Shown: piece by piece, positions 52,265 through 62,858 of the stretch
Position numbering within the stretch: position 1 is the first letter of the stretch
Layout: each line of letters begins with the position of its first letter
NCBI GenBank assembly: GCA_023391815.1
Contig: JAEWAF010000086.1
Span: 124,001-188,000 of the forward strand
Reading direction: 5' to 3'
DNA length: 64,000 nt
From: Pseudomonadota bacterium
Lineage (GTDB): Bacteria > Pseudomonadota > Gammaproteobacteria > Steroidobacterales > Steroidobacteraceae
Made by a program: the position numbers and the translations under genes
The notes under the pieces: generated by a model
Told to the model about the DNA's origin: nothing
What the model saw: only the letters and a program-made list of their open reading frames with translations
Databases searched by the model: none

Positions 52265-53155
52265 CTACGCGGCCAGCTCGCGAACGACCTCCGCCGCGAT
52301 CTGCGCATGGGCGGCAATCAGCGTTTCGACCGCTTGCGTCGACTCGGACATATATACGGCCATCAGTATCGGCTTGCGACCAGGCGGCCAGATCATGGCC
52401 AGGTCATTGACGGCACCGTTGGCGCCTGTGCCGGTCTTATCGCCTGCCTTCCAGCCCGCCGGCAATCCTGCACGGATGCGCTGCAGACCCGTCGACGAAT
52501 TGATCATCCACTGAATGAGCATCTGGCGCGACGGCTCGGAGAGGACTGGACCCAACAGCATCCGCTCCATGCTACCAACCATCGCCCGCGGCGTCGTAGT
52601 GTCGCGCAGGTCTCCTGGCAAGTTGGAATTCAGCGCCAGTTCCATGCGATCCAGCCGCGTCATATCGTCGCCCGACGCGCGCATGAACTTTGTGAGGCCT
52701 TCCGGACCTTCGATGAGCCAGAACAACAGATTGGCGGCGGTATTGTCACTGACCTGGACGATAGCGGCACACAGCTCGCGCAACGTCAGCGAGCCTTGCC
52801 TGAGATGCTTCGACGTGACCGGAGCGTGCGCGAGAATGTCCTTCTCCGTGAAGGTGACTCTCTGTTCGAGGCGCAGCTCCGCGCGTTCAACCTTCGCCAG
52901 GACTGCTGCGGCGAGCAGCCACTTGAAGGTCGAGGCCATGGCAAACCTTTCATCGTAGTCGACTCCGAACCGCTGGCCGGTATGGGTATCGAGTACATAC
53001 ACGCCGAGACGGCCGCCGATGCGGGAGCGGATTGCGGCCAGACGCTCGATGATGCCCTGCTGCTCGCGCGCCTCACACGCAGCACTGTAGAGCGCGGCTC
53101 CCGCTGCGCCGATGAACCATCGTCGGCTCGATGACGGAAACCCCGGTTCACTCAC
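52265..53155 (-). CDS. Class A beta-lactamase
   Basis: A 296-residue serine beta-lactamase with the full class A set: S75-T-F-K78, S136-D-N138, E172-L-A-L-N176 (the E166xxLN motif) and K240-T-G242 within KAGDKTGTG; GDLRDTTTPRAM is also characteristic. The N-terminus SSSRRWFIGAAGAALYSAAC looks like a Tat signal. The GTG at 53155 has GAGGAG nine bases upstream; 26 extra codons before it lack one. It should hydrolyse penicillins and perhaps cephalosporins in the periplasm. No LysR-type ampR gene is adjacent, and no mobile element flanks it, so it looks chromosomal and intrinsic. Confidence 0.9.
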   Translation of the reverse strand: MSEPGFPSSSRRWFIGAAGAALYSAACEAREQQGIIERLAAIRSRIGGRLGVYVLDTHTGQRFGVDYDERFAMASTFKWLLAAAVLAKVERAELRLEQRVTFTEKDILAHAPVTSKHLRQGSLTLRELCAAIVQVSDNTAANLLFWLIEGPEGLTKFMRASGDDMTRLDRMELALNSNLPGDLRDTTTPRAMVGSMERMLLGPVLSEPSRQMLIQWMINSSTGLQRIRAGLPAGWKAGDKTGTGANGAVNDLAMIWPPGRKPILMAVYMSESTQAVETLIAAHAQIAAEVVRELAA

Positions 53156-53226
53156 GAATAGCTGCTCCTCGTGCAAGAAAGCATCGTCGACGCCAGACTC
53201 AAACGTAGAAATGACGCCGGAGCGAA

Positions 53227-54384
53227 TCACCACTCCTGAAAGGTAAGGCGGCTGTGCTCGCCGAACCCATACGCGACGTGATCATTGATGAAGCCATACA
53301 CGGGAAAATCACGGGATCCCTTCATTTTCCATTGCTTGACGATCTGCATGTCCGCAGCCCGGTAGATATCGACGCGCTTAAAGCCGACTGTGACCATGAA
53401 GTGCTCGCCTGACGGCGACCATGCCTCTGGAAAAATGTGTTCGTAAAACGGATCGCAGCCCAAGTCGGGACACGGCGTGTAGTGCTCGGGAGGGTTGATG
53501 TGGCTCGTTTTGTCGCCATTGAATACGGTGATCACGTCCTCTTCGCTATGTTCCTTGCGCGCCGCTACGAGCAAATCACCCTTGTGCGACATTACATAGG
53601 TCGCACTTTCGTCGCGGATGGGCTCCAGACGACGAATCACCTCCGCATCCATCGCGACCGTAGCGCCTGAACAGTCGATCGCGTAACGATCGAGGGGTTG
53701 GCGCGCGCGGTACCCGACGTTGCTGGGTGGTTGTTTCTGCACGACGAAGTGCCGCCGTACCGGATCCCAGAAAAGACCGCGACCGACACCATCGAGCGCC
53801 TTTGACGATGAGAACGGCTGCTCGTCCTTGACGATGAAATATTGGCTCAGCCGTGGTGTCTTCTCGTCCACGAGCCGGTTGTGAAACGAGACCAGATGAC
53901 AACCTTCGCCCTTGATGAAGCCGATACCCGCGCCGATCTCGAACGGGACCTCGAGGCGCCCGATCCGCTGCTCCTTCAACTCGCCTTTCCGGAGTGTGAA
54001 AGCCGACGCATGGTTGGGCGACTTGAACTCATCCGACAGGCTGCTCGAATACCACACCACATCCCCGCTGGCGGTGTAGTGCACTCCGCCCACGGTGATC
54101 GCGGTGAAGGGCACCGCCCTGACCTCATCTGTTCGCGCGTCAATGGCGACGACGGTCAGCCTGCGATGGCAAATGCGCGCCATGGCAAACAGGACCGGCT
54201 CGGTCGACGCCATGTCGTAGAAGTGGCGCGGGTTCCAACAATCGAGTGCCGCGAATTTTTTCTGCCATCCAGCCACCGACGCGGACCCGGGGATGGGTCT
54301 CGGTGAATGACACGAGGCCAGAGCACAGGCAATGAGCACGAAGAACGTCCGAAGTATCCATTCCATGCGAGACCACAGCAGCAT
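53227..54384 (-). CDS. Hypothetical lipoprotein
   Basis: A 385-residue protein with lipobox ALAS-C after a hydrophobic signal (ILRTFFVLIACALASC). The body shows repeated beta-rich blocks with Trp/Tyr turns (DVVWYSSSLSDEF, GVGRGLFWDPVRRHFVVQKQ, FPEAWSPSGEHFMVTVGFKR), suggesting a beta-propeller, but no named family is recognised. The first Met at 54384 or the one at 54366 may be the start. It lies 22 bases after the stop of the next lipoprotein gene upstream, so the two are likely one operon. Confidence 0.7.
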   Translation of the reverse strand: MLLWSRMEWILRTFFVLIACALASCHSPRPIPGSASVAGWQKKFAALDCWNPRHFYDMASTEPVLFAMARICHRRLTVVAIDARTDEVRAVPFTAITVGGVHYTASGDVVWYSSSLSDEFKSPNHASAFTLRKGELKEQRIGRLEVPFEIGAGIGFIKGEGCHLVSFHNRLVDEKTPRLSQYFIVKDEQPFSSSKALDGVGRGLFWDPVRRHFVVQKQPPSNVGYRARQPLDRYAIDCSGATVAMDAEVIRRLEPIRDESATYVMSHKGDLLVAARKEHSEEDVITVFNGDKTSHINPPEHYTPCPDLGCDPFYEHIFPEAWSPSGEHFMVTVGFKRVDIYRAADMQIVKQWKMKGSRDFPVYGFINDHVAYGFGEHSRLTFQEW

Positions 54385-54406
54385 TGTTCCAGGGGGAGCC
54401 GAACTT

Positions 54407-56629
54407 TCAGGGCATCGTCACACGATATAAAGCGCCGGTCCAACCAGTACGAAGGTACGCCGTCCCCTGCGTTTGCATCGTCTGCCACGCGACTGAGTCC
54501 ATCAGCAATTGTTTGCCCGCCGTACGGCTCCAGCTATACCAGCGGCTGTCCTCGGTGAAGATGATGTTGCCGTCCTTGACCGTGTAATCGCCCATGCCCA
54601 GATGACTCTGCGACAGCAGAGTGGTCGTGGTGCCATCGTTCACGTGCAATTTGAAATCATGGGTATTCCAACAGAGCAGGCCAGCGTCGAGCGCAAAGTA
54701 CAACATATTGTCGCTCACAGATGAGACTGCGGCTGGATCGTTCAGCGGCGCGATCCGCAGCACCCTGTTGTTGCTGACGGCCAGCCGATTGCCATCGGAG
54801 CGCAGCCCCAAGTACTGGCCGGCAAGCAGCTGTCGAATGGCGCCCGAGCCGAGCGCGTATTCGTAAACGCCGCTACTCGCCCCAGTTCCGCCGATATAAA
54901 GCAGTCGCTCATTGCCGGCCGTCGCGAGCAGCTCGTGAGACGGAAGTGGGTTCATGCTTTCCGTTGGCCCGGCGTAATCGCCGGTCCCGGCGACGAAGTT
55001 ATAAGCCACGAAAGGCCCGTAACCTTCACCGGTCGTCCAGCTGATCCAGGAGCCGCGCACCTTCGGGTACGCAGAGGCCTGTAGCGGAACGCTCATCAGT
55101 GTCTGCGACAGATCGATGGTCTGCCCCGCGCCGGTGAATAGATGCACATGCCGATTGAGGCGCTCCTGCGCCAGGACGCGTCCCTCGCTCAGCCACCATC
55201 TGGAGAAGCTCGAATCGGGCGGCAGTTGCAGCTCGGTCTCGTGACCCTCGGCGCCTCTCAGCACGACCGCGCCGGAATACTTTTTGTACAACAGCGAGCC
55301 TGCGTCGGCGGCCAGCAGTTGCTCGACACCCGTGGCGATCAGCTCATACGGACGCGGTGTGGTCGCCGCGGTGACGTCAAAGTAATGTTGCTTCAGGCGC
55401 CCGGCGCTGTCCTCGACCTGCACTACGAGCGTCTGCCCGCCAGGCACATCGGCCAGCGAGAATTGAGCGCTGAACGGACTGGTCCGGGATCTCAGGATGG
55501 TGCGTCCGCCGACGATACGGATAGTCAGAATGGCGCCACCGCTCGGGGCCACGAAGGTGCCGCGAACATCAAAGCTGTTGGCCGGTACGATCATCCCGTC
55601 GAACAAACCCTCGAGCGTCAGCGTCGGCATGGCGGGATCGATTTCGTACTCAACGTCCATGAGCGCCGTCCGGCCATTGAGATCAGTGGCCAACGCTCGG
55701 AAAGTGTTGATTCCTGCCCGCAACGTCGCGGGATCGAGCGCATACATCCACTTAGCCTCGACATTTGGGGAGCGAAGTGTCTGCAGCGGGTTGCCGTTCG
55801 CGAAGAATTGCACCGAGACGATCCCCACACTTGACGATGCCGCGGCCGTTAGCTGGAGGGAGTTGGTGATTGCCTTCGCCGGAGCCACGCGTAACTGAAC
55901 GGCCGTGTTCGGGTTGGCGACAAACAGAGAACGCGAGGTGACTTCGGTCAGTCCTGCGCTCCTCTCGATCTCCGCGCGCAACTCGGGAAATCCCGACACC
56001 AGATGCTGAGCCTGCAAGGTGGTCGCGAACGCGCCACCGCTGGTGACCTTGGCGATCCGAGCTTGGTCCAGGTAATAGGTCACCGAGAGCGCCGGCCCGA
56101 CATTGGGAATGCTGACTTCCACCGCATCCTGGATGGGCTCGCGCGCGCTGAGCTGAATGAGGTTCGATGACGCCGGCAGATCGATGCGGACGTCATTTCG
56201 ATCGGGTGCCACCGGCAGCGGAAGCGAAACGCCGCCGGGTAACGTCGCGACAACTCGATAGTTGCCGGAGGAAGTGATATCGGCGTGCCAGTACGCCCTG
56301 CCGCCGTCGATGGGCGCCAGCGTCCCCAGCGGGACGTAACCGCTGCCGGCATTGTGTTCGACTCTATAGTCCAGTTCGTTGGTGAAAGTGTCGACCCAGC
56401 TGACGGTGAGCGCCGAGCCCTCCAGCGTCATGTGCATGCCGGCGTTCTCAGCCTTGCTAATATCCTGGGCCGTCGGTCCCAAAGAAGCGGGCGGCGGGTT
56501 GGATGGCCCGCCACCAGCATCGCCGCGACCGCCGCCGCCCCCACAGGCCGCTAGCGCCAATGAAACAAACTCGAGGCGAGCAATACGCAGTCCATTGGAA
56601 ACAATGTTCGAGCTGGATGTGTTGCCCAC
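54407..56629 (-). CDS. Large hypothetical lipoprotein with Ig-like domains
   Basis: A 740-residue lipoprotein: signal with lipobox ALAA-C followed by GGGGG, a Gly/Pro-rich linker, several beta-sandwich-like segments of about 90 residues (SALTVSWVDTFTNELDYRVE; IVSVQFFANGNPLQTLRSPN; DVRGTFVAPSGGAILTIRIV) and a C-terminal beta-propeller-like part (HELLATAGNERLLYIGG, NRLAVSNNRVLRIAPLND). The GTG at 56629 has GGGA eight bases upstream. No enzymatic motif is seen; a surface binding or adhesion role is possible. Operon partner of the next lipoprotein. Confidence 0.75.
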   Translation of the reverse strand: MGNTSSSNIVSNGLRIARLEFVSLALAACGGGGGRGDAGGGPSNPPPASLGPTAQDISKAENAGMHMTLEGSALTVSWVDTFTNELDYRVEHNAGSGYVPLGTLAPIDGGRAYWHADITSSGNYRVVATLPGGVSLPLPVAPDRNDVRIDLPASSNLIQLSAREPIQDAVEVSIPNVGPALSVTYYLDQARIAKVTSGGAFATTLQAQHLVSGFPELRAEIERSAGLTEVTSRSLFVANPNTAVQLRVAPAKAITNSLQLTAAASSSVGIVSVQFFANGNPLQTLRSPNVEAKWMYALDPATLRAGINTFRALATDLNGRTALMDVEYEIDPAMPTLTLEGLFDGMIVPANSFDVRGTFVAPSGGAILTIRIVGGRTILRSRTSPFSAQFSLADVPGGQTLVVQVEDSAGRLKQHYFDVTAATTPRPYELIATGVEQLLAADAGSLLYKKYSGAVVLRGAEGHETELQLPPDSSFSRWWLSEGRVLAQERLNRHVHLFTGAGQTIDLSQTLMSVPLQASAYPKVRGSWISWTTGEGYGPFVAYNFVAGTGDYAGPTESMNPLPSHELLATAGNERLLYIGGTGASSGVYEYALGSGAIRQLLAGQYLGLRSDGNRLAVSNNRVLRIAPLNDPAAVSSVSDNMLYFALDAGLLCWNTHDFKLHVNDGTTTTLLSQSHLGMGDYTVKDGNIIFTEDSRWYSWSRTAGKQLLMDSVAWQTMQTQGTAYLRTGWTGALYRVTMP

Positions 56630-57244
56630 GCGAAGATTCCCTGTCGGTAGCCGGCCGTGTTTTTTTGATGACGCTGATCGACCGGGCGCCAATAGTATAA
56701 GCGGGCGAGCGCCTTGCCGACGGAAATCGGAGAAATCTTTGCTGTTTGTTTCAGAGGAGATAACGGCGTGTCAACTGCGTCGACACCCGCCAAAGTGCTC
56801 GCGAGATCTCGGAGAAGAACCAGTAGTCCGAAGGCGGCAATTACGACTCGCACTCGCAACGGCTACTACAGCACTGTGAGGACGCAAAATGCCCGCTGTA
56901 AAAGGCCCCAATTCCGACGGCGAGGTTTACATCGACTATTCATTTGCGAAGGTCATGTATGGTGAGACCGTGTGACTTAAAGGCTATTCGTCGCCGCTAC
57001 GGTGAGGCGGATTCACCTGTTCCCAGCCCGCATGAGAACGAACTAGTCTCCGGCGATTTGAGGCAAAAATCGACGCCCTCGGCGAGATAACTGCTGCCGC
57101 TGGCGCAAAGCCCTGCAGGGCAGGCGCAAGCGCCATGACCAGAAGAAACAGCGGACATCGCCACAGGCGTCTCTCCCAGGCGCGACGAAGTGAACTCGCG
57201 CCATAGCTGGCATGCAATGCCGATATTCGCGAACTACTTACCCG
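56630..57244. other. Intergenic region with no clear gene
   Basis: About 615 bases. A minus-strand frame 56984-57217 (TTG start) has a hydrophobic stretch CPLFLLVMALAPALQGFAPA and could be a small exported protein, but lacks a ribosome site and family. Nothing else is recognised. Confidence 0.35.
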
Positions 57245-58189
57245 CTAACCAATGGGGTGTGGCCTGGTGCCGAGCGCGAATGTCGTGCCAAGCCCGGCGT
57301 AAAGGTAACGTTCACGGAACGCCTTCTTCAGTGCAGTGAACGTGGGCTCGCCGGTGCAATGTCCGGGCGCGACGTATACAACCTTGTAGGTATCGTGCAG
57401 GGTGGTCACGATTTTCTCGATCTCATCATCCTCGGACACGAGCAAGTGGAACCCGCCGGCAAGAAAATGGATGCGCGGGTTGATCTTCGCAGCCGCCCCG
57501 ACGATCCCTTCAATACCGGGATGCGCGCAACCAACCACGATGACGGCACCGTCGGACGTGTCGATGACCAGCGATATCTCGCGTAGCTCCAACGTGCCCG
57601 GCTTGTTTGAGACCATCGCAATGAGGTGGATCCCTGGCGCGATCTCGGTGTCTTTCTCCACCAACTCGAAGTTGGCACCGGGCCAAGCAGAGCCAAACCG
57701 CATGACCTCGGGCGGGTTACCGTCGTAGTAGCGCTGCTGCGTCGGCAGGGAAACGTCCTTGCGATAGAAGGTACTGGGCAGGTCGGCGCCATAGACGCCG
57801 AAGCTCTCTTTGGGTGCGTAGATTTTCACCCCGGGATTCACGCTCAGCAGGTAGGCCATCCCGCCCATGTGATCTCCATGCCGATGTGACATGACGACGA
57901 AGTCCAGCTTCGAAAGGTCGATGCCCTTCGCGCTCGCGTTGTGCGCCAGGATCTCCGGGCGATTGCCAGTATCGAACAAGATGCGTTTGCCGCCGTACTC
58001 GATGAGGGCAGCGTAGCCCCAGTCCTTGCGCATCGCGGAGGACTTGCCAAAAGCGTCGTAGAGTATGGTGATCTGCGCCTTGGGGGCGTCGCCGCGAGCT
58101 GTCCGCGAAGGCGGCGGCGTTGCGGCACAGCCGGCAAGCATCACGGTTAGCGCAGCTAACCAACGAGCCACGAAAGAATGTGTGTTCAT
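57245..58189 (-). CDS. MBL-fold hydrolase, lipoprotein
   Basis: A 314-residue metallo-beta-lactamase-fold protein with lipobox VMLAG-C and zinc motif S-H-R-H-G-D-H-M-G-G; further ligands in VVGCAHPGI and VAPGHCTGE. ILYDAFGKSSAMRKDWGYAA, LIEYGGKRILFDTGNRPEIL are the opening of the subgroup that includes 7,8-dihydropterin-6-methyl-beta-ribofuranosylaminobenzene-5'-phosphate synthase-like proteins. Substrate unknown. The ATG at 58189 is preceded by GGAGAGG. Confidence 0.83.
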   Translation of the reverse strand: MNTHSFVARWLAALTVMLAGCAATPPPSRTARGDAPKAQITILYDAFGKSSAMRKDWGYAALIEYGGKRILFDTGNRPEILAHNASAKGIDLSKLDFVVMSHRHGDHMGGMAYLLSVNPGVKIYAPKESFGVYGADLPSTFYRKDVSLPTQQRYYDGNPPEVMRFGSAWPGANFELVEKDTEIAPGIHLIAMVSNKPGTLELREISLVIDTSDGAVIVVGCAHPGIEGIVGAAAKINPRIHFLAGGFHLLVSEDDEIEKIVTTLHDTYKVVYVAPGHCTGEPTFTALKKAFRERYLYAGLGTTFALGTRPHPIG

Positions 58190-58349
58190 CTCGCCTCTCC
58201 AAAGGACTTCGGTGCAAGCGCAAGGACTCACTCCGTTCCAGTGGCAATCTTCCGCGGCCGGAGCGATCATGCAGCTTGCATATCCCCGCCCTACGCGATG
58301 CCTCCGGGGAGGCAAACACATTGCATCGGCAGCAACAGGAGTGCGCCGC

Positions 58350-59030
58350 ATGTCCTCTGAAACTCCCGTCGAACAATATCCGGTCCGCGCCGACTACCGA
58401 TTTTCTCCCGCCCAAGTTGAAGCTGCGTTCTCGGAGCAAGAGCTTTGCTGCTGGAACCAAGCCGCGCGATTCAAAGTCGTCGAGCTGGGGGCGGTAGTCA
58501 TCACGTCGGGTGCGGTCGTCGCTGGCGACCCTCTGGCCGGTTCAATGACGGCGCTGAAGAGGCGTGTTCCCCCAGGGATCTATCCGGTGTCGTTGGCGCT
58601 CGTGCGCTTGTCATCGGGCGATGAACGGATCGCCTTCGCACGCATGCTGCTTACCACTGCTCCGGTGGTAACCTGGGCAACCGGATGGCACGACGCCGTG
58701 CCGCAGCCGGTTGTGGAGAACGGACAGCGCCGGCTCGTGGTCCGCGAGTACGCGTTCTATTTCTCCGACACTGGAGCGGGTTGTTTCGCGGATGCCGCCT
58801 CAGTCCCTTTGATACGCAACCGTGACTTCGATCGCTGTCTCGGCCTGATGACGGACGGCTTAGAGGACAATCTCAAGAGCACCTGGTCGTGGTTTTCCTT
58901 CAAGCCGGATCCGTCACGCCAAGAGAATCTCGTTTGCTACCAGAGCGAGCCCGGCAGTCGTCACTCGCACTTCGGACTCGATGCACAGAGCAACGTCGCG
59001 AGCATCGTTACGGATTTCGGGATGTTGTAA
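58350..59030 (+). CDS. DUF4241 domain protein
   Basis: A 226-residue cytoplasmic protein of the DUF4241 family: GAVVITSGAVVAGDPLAGSM, GIYPVSLALVRL, ERIAFARMLL, the FSDTGAGCFADAASV motif and the closing HFGLDAQSNVASIVTDFGML. The family occurs in immunity-like and stress contexts but has no established activity. The ATG at 58350 has AGGAG eight bases upstream. Divergent from the MBL lipoprotein, convergent with the glycosylase gene. Confidence 0.8.
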   Translation: MSSETPVEQYPVRADYRFSPAQVEAAFSEQELCCWNQAARFKVVELGAVVITSGAVVAGDPLAGSMTALKRRVPPGIYPVSLALVRLSSGDERIAFARMLLTTAPVVTWATGWHDAVPQPVVENGQRRLVVREYAFYFSDTGAGCFADAASVPLIRNRDFDRCLGLMTDGLEDNLKSTWSWFSFKPDPSRQENLVCYQSEPGSRHSHFGLDAQSNVASIVTDFGML

Positions 59031-59043
59031 CTCGCACATCCAG

Positions 59044-59799
59044 TCAGAAGCTCTCGATCAGCGCCTTGGCCCGAGCAAACACTGCCTCGAACATCTGCTC
59101 CGTTAGCCGTCGCGTATTGGTGTTGTAGCGGCTGCAGTGATACGAATCGATCAGCCACTGCCCGCCCGGCAGCTTGAACTCCGCGCCATGTCCGAACTTG
59201 TATTCGCTCGCCTTCAGTCCGAGGGTGCGCAGGACCGCGTTGTGTCCAATCGAGCCCAACGCCAATAGCACGACGTTCTTCGGCGCGGCTGCGAGCTCGG
59301 CTTGCAGATAGTGATTGCAGGTCGTGATTTCGATGGGCAGCGGCTTGTTATCCGGCGGCACGCATTTGACGGCGTTGGTGATGCGGGCGTCGATCAGCTT
59401 CAAGCCGTCGTTGCGATGAACCGACTCGGCCTTGCTCGCAAAGCCAAACTTGTAAAGCGTTTGATAAAGCAAGACGCCGGCGTAATCGCCGGTGAACGGC
59501 CGGCCGGTCGCATTCGCGCCGTGAAAACCCGGGGCGAGGCCGACGATGATGAGGTGCGCCTTGCGATCGCCGAACGGAGCGACTGGCGCGCAGTAGTAAT
59601 CGGGATATTGCTTCCGCCCCTCCTCCAGAAATTCCGCCAGGCGCGGACAATCGGTGCAGGTACGATCGAAGACCTCGCCGTCCGAGGGCCACAAGCCGTT
59701 GGTCGGCTTGTCATCGGTCAGTGCGAGTTGCTTGAGAGGCGCGCTCTTGTGGGTGCGCGGAATCGAGATGGGAGATTTGCGGGCGGATGACTTGCTCAT
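59044..59799 (-). CDS. Uracil-DNA glycosylase, UdgB-like (family 5)
   Basis: A 251-residue base excision repair enzyme. Motif 1 is GLAPGFHGANATGRPFTGDY-AG, typical of family 5; four Cys for the [4Fe-4S] cluster are found in CTDCPRL and around NAVKCVPP / TTCNHYLQ; motif 2 is in IDSYHCSRYNTNT. It removes uracil and deaminated purines from DNA. The catalytic-loop Asp of family 1 is absent, as usual for this family. The N-terminal 30 residues are basic and disordered. Confidence 0.87.
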   Translation of the reverse strand: MSKSSARKSPISIPRTHKSAPLKQLALTDDKPTNGLWPSDGEVFDRTCTDCPRLAEFLEEGRKQYPDYYCAPVAPFGDRKAHLIIVGLAPGFHGANATGRPFTGDYAGVLLYQTLYKFGFASKAESVHRNDGLKLIDARITNAVKCVPPDNKPLPIEITTCNHYLQAELAAAPKNVVLLALGSIGHNAVLRTLGLKASEYKFGHGAEFKLPGGQWLIDSYHCSRYNTNTRRLTEQMFEAVFARAKALIESF

Positions 59800-59839
59800 C
59801 CGCCCATTGTACGGGGTGTTCAGGTCCGCAGGCTTCCCA

Positions 59840-61126
<1,287 letters not shown>

Positions 61127-61329
61127 GGGAACCTCGATGTGACAACGATTCAGTGAATGGCCCGGTATGCCGGCAAGGTCATGAACGTTTCGAAATCGGG
61201 CCGCGTCGTGATCTCAACGATCAACGCGGCCGGACGCTGGAAGGTGCCGCTGGAGGAACCTTAGCGATTTCCCGCCTATGGGTAAAATATATGGTGAGTT
61301 AGCAAGCAATATCTGATAAATATCTCAGC

Positions 61330-62244
61330 ATGGAACTGAGACATTTGCGCTACTTCATTGCCGTGGCTGAAGAAAAGCACATGACCCGAGCGGCCGAACG
61401 GCTCGGCATTCAGCAGCCACCGCTGTCCATGCAGATCCGCGCCCTGGAGCAGGAACTCGATGCTCAGCTATTCCGACGCCAGCCGCGCGGCGTCGAATTG
61501 ACCGATGCGGGCCTCGCATTCCTGGATCGGGCCCGGGCCATCCTCGATCAGGTCGACCGTGCAGTCGCAACCACCCGCCGAACCGCCCGCGGCGAGGAAG
61601 GCCGAGTGGTCGTCGGTTTCACCAGCTCCGCTCCGTTCCATCCGTTCGTGCCTCGAGTGTTACGAGCATTTCGCGAAGCGGCGCCGCTGGTCTCGTTGGT
61701 GCTCGAAGAGAGTGGCAGCAGTGAACTGGTGCAGGGTCTGCACAACGAAGAGATCGATGCAGCGTTCATTCGCTCGCCGGTGGCGGACGTGGTCGGGCTC
61801 ACGGTGCGGCCGCTGCTGGAAGAGAAAATGCTGGTCGCCCTGCCGACCGGTCACATCTTCGCTCGGCGCAGCAGCTTCAGTCGCAGCGTCCTGTTGCCAT
61901 TGTCCGAGCTCGCGAAAGAAACATTCGTGCTCTACAAACGTCCCGGCGGTCCGGGCCTCTATGACACCATCATCGCGGCTTGCAGGAGCGCGGGCTTCAG
62001 TCCTCGCGTTGGACAGGAAGCCCCGCGAATCATTTCCACGTTGAACCTCGTGGCCGCCGGCATCGGCGTTTCGATCGTGCCCGCCTCGCTGCAACGACTG
62101 CAGATGGACGGCATCGTCTATCGCAAGCTCGAGGACATGCCGCAACTCACCGCGCCGCTGATTCTCGCGTGTCGTCATGGCGAAAACGCCGCAGCCGTAC
62201 AACGCTTCATCGAGCTCGTGCGAACGTCCGCAGAACACATTTGA
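61330..62244 (+). CDS. LysR-family transcriptional regulator
   Basis: A 304-residue regulator: MELRHLRYFIAVAEEKHMTR, AAERLGIQQPPLSMQIRALE form the winged helix-turn-helix, and residues about 90-300 the periplasmic-binding-like effector domain (VVVGFTSSAPFHPFVPRVLR). The sequence is closest by eye to the BenM/CatM/AlsR group (LEEEGSSELVQGL-like region), whose members sense aromatic or organic acids. Divergent from aceA; its stop is eight bases before the rluE start. Confidence 0.88.
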   Translation: MELRHLRYFIAVAEEKHMTRAAERLGIQQPPLSMQIRALEQELDAQLFRRQPRGVELTDAGLAFLDRARAILDQVDRAVATTRRTARGEEGRVVVGFTSSAPFHPFVPRVLRAFREAAPLVSLVLEESGSSELVQGLHNEEIDAAFIRSPVADVVGLTVRPLLEEKMLVALPTGHIFARRSSFSRSVLLPLSELAKETFVLYKRPGGPGLYDTIIAACRSAGFSPRVGQEAPRIISTLNLVAAGIGVSIVPASLQRLQMDGIVYRKLEDMPQLTAPLILACRHGENAAAVQRFIELVRTSAEHI

Positions 62245-62252
62245 CCCGTCCG

Positions 62253-62855
62253 ATGGATCTGCTCCTGCTCAACAAGCCGTTCCGCGTACTCACCCAATTC
62301 ACGAGCGAGGACGGCAAGGCGACGCTGCGTGATTTCGTGCACGCGCCCGGGATGCGACCGGCGGGTCGTCTCGATTACGACAGTGAAGGCCTGGTGCTGC
62401 TGACCAACTCCGGGCCGTTGCAGACCAAGCTCGCCGATCCGCGTTGGAAACAAGAGAAGACTTACATCGTGCAGGTCGAAGGCGAGATCGTCGAAGCCGC
62501 GCTCACTCACCTGCGACGGGGCGTGAAGTTGAACGATGGCATGACGCTGCCCGCCGGCGCCGAGCGCATGGACGAACCGGAATGGCTGTGGCCGCGCGAT
62601 CCGCCGATCCGATTTCGCAAGGCCATTCCAACGAGCTGGCTGAAGCTCACGATTCGTGAAGGTCGCAATCGCCAGGTGCGACGCATGACGGCGGCAGTGA
62701 GCTTGCCGACTCTGCGACTGATCCGATGGTCAGTGGGCCCTTGGACGCTGGAGGGACTTGCGCCCGGCGAATCGCGCGCCGTTGATCCGCGCGAGGTCGA
62801 TGCCTTCATGAAAGCTGCTGCCGGACCAAAGCGATCGAGCCGGCAACAGCGCTAA
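62253..62855 (+). CDS. rluE: 23S rRNA pseudouridine synthase, RluE-like
   Basis: A 200-residue RsuA-family enzyme that converts a uridine of 23S rRNA (U2457 in E. coli) to pseudouridine. The catalytic Asp is in A-G-R-L-D-Y-D-S-E-G-L; LLLNKPFRVLTQFTSEDGKA, DEPEWLWPRDPPIRFRKAIP and REGRNRQVRRMTAAVSLPTL match E. coli RluE in order. No S4 domain, as usual for RluE. The ATG at 62253 is chosen by homology; the longer frame lies within the LysR gene. Confidence 0.9.
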   Translation: MDLLLLNKPFRVLTQFTSEDGKATLRDFVHAPGMRPAGRLDYDSEGLVLLTNSGPLQTKLADPRWKQEKTYIVQVEGEIVEAALTHLRRGVKLNDGMTLPAGAERMDEPEWLWPRDPPIRFRKAIPTSWLKLTIREGRNRQVRRMTAAVSLPTLRLIRWSVGPWTLEGLAPGESRAVDPREVDAFMKAAAGPKRSSRQQR

Positions 62856-62858
62856 ACG

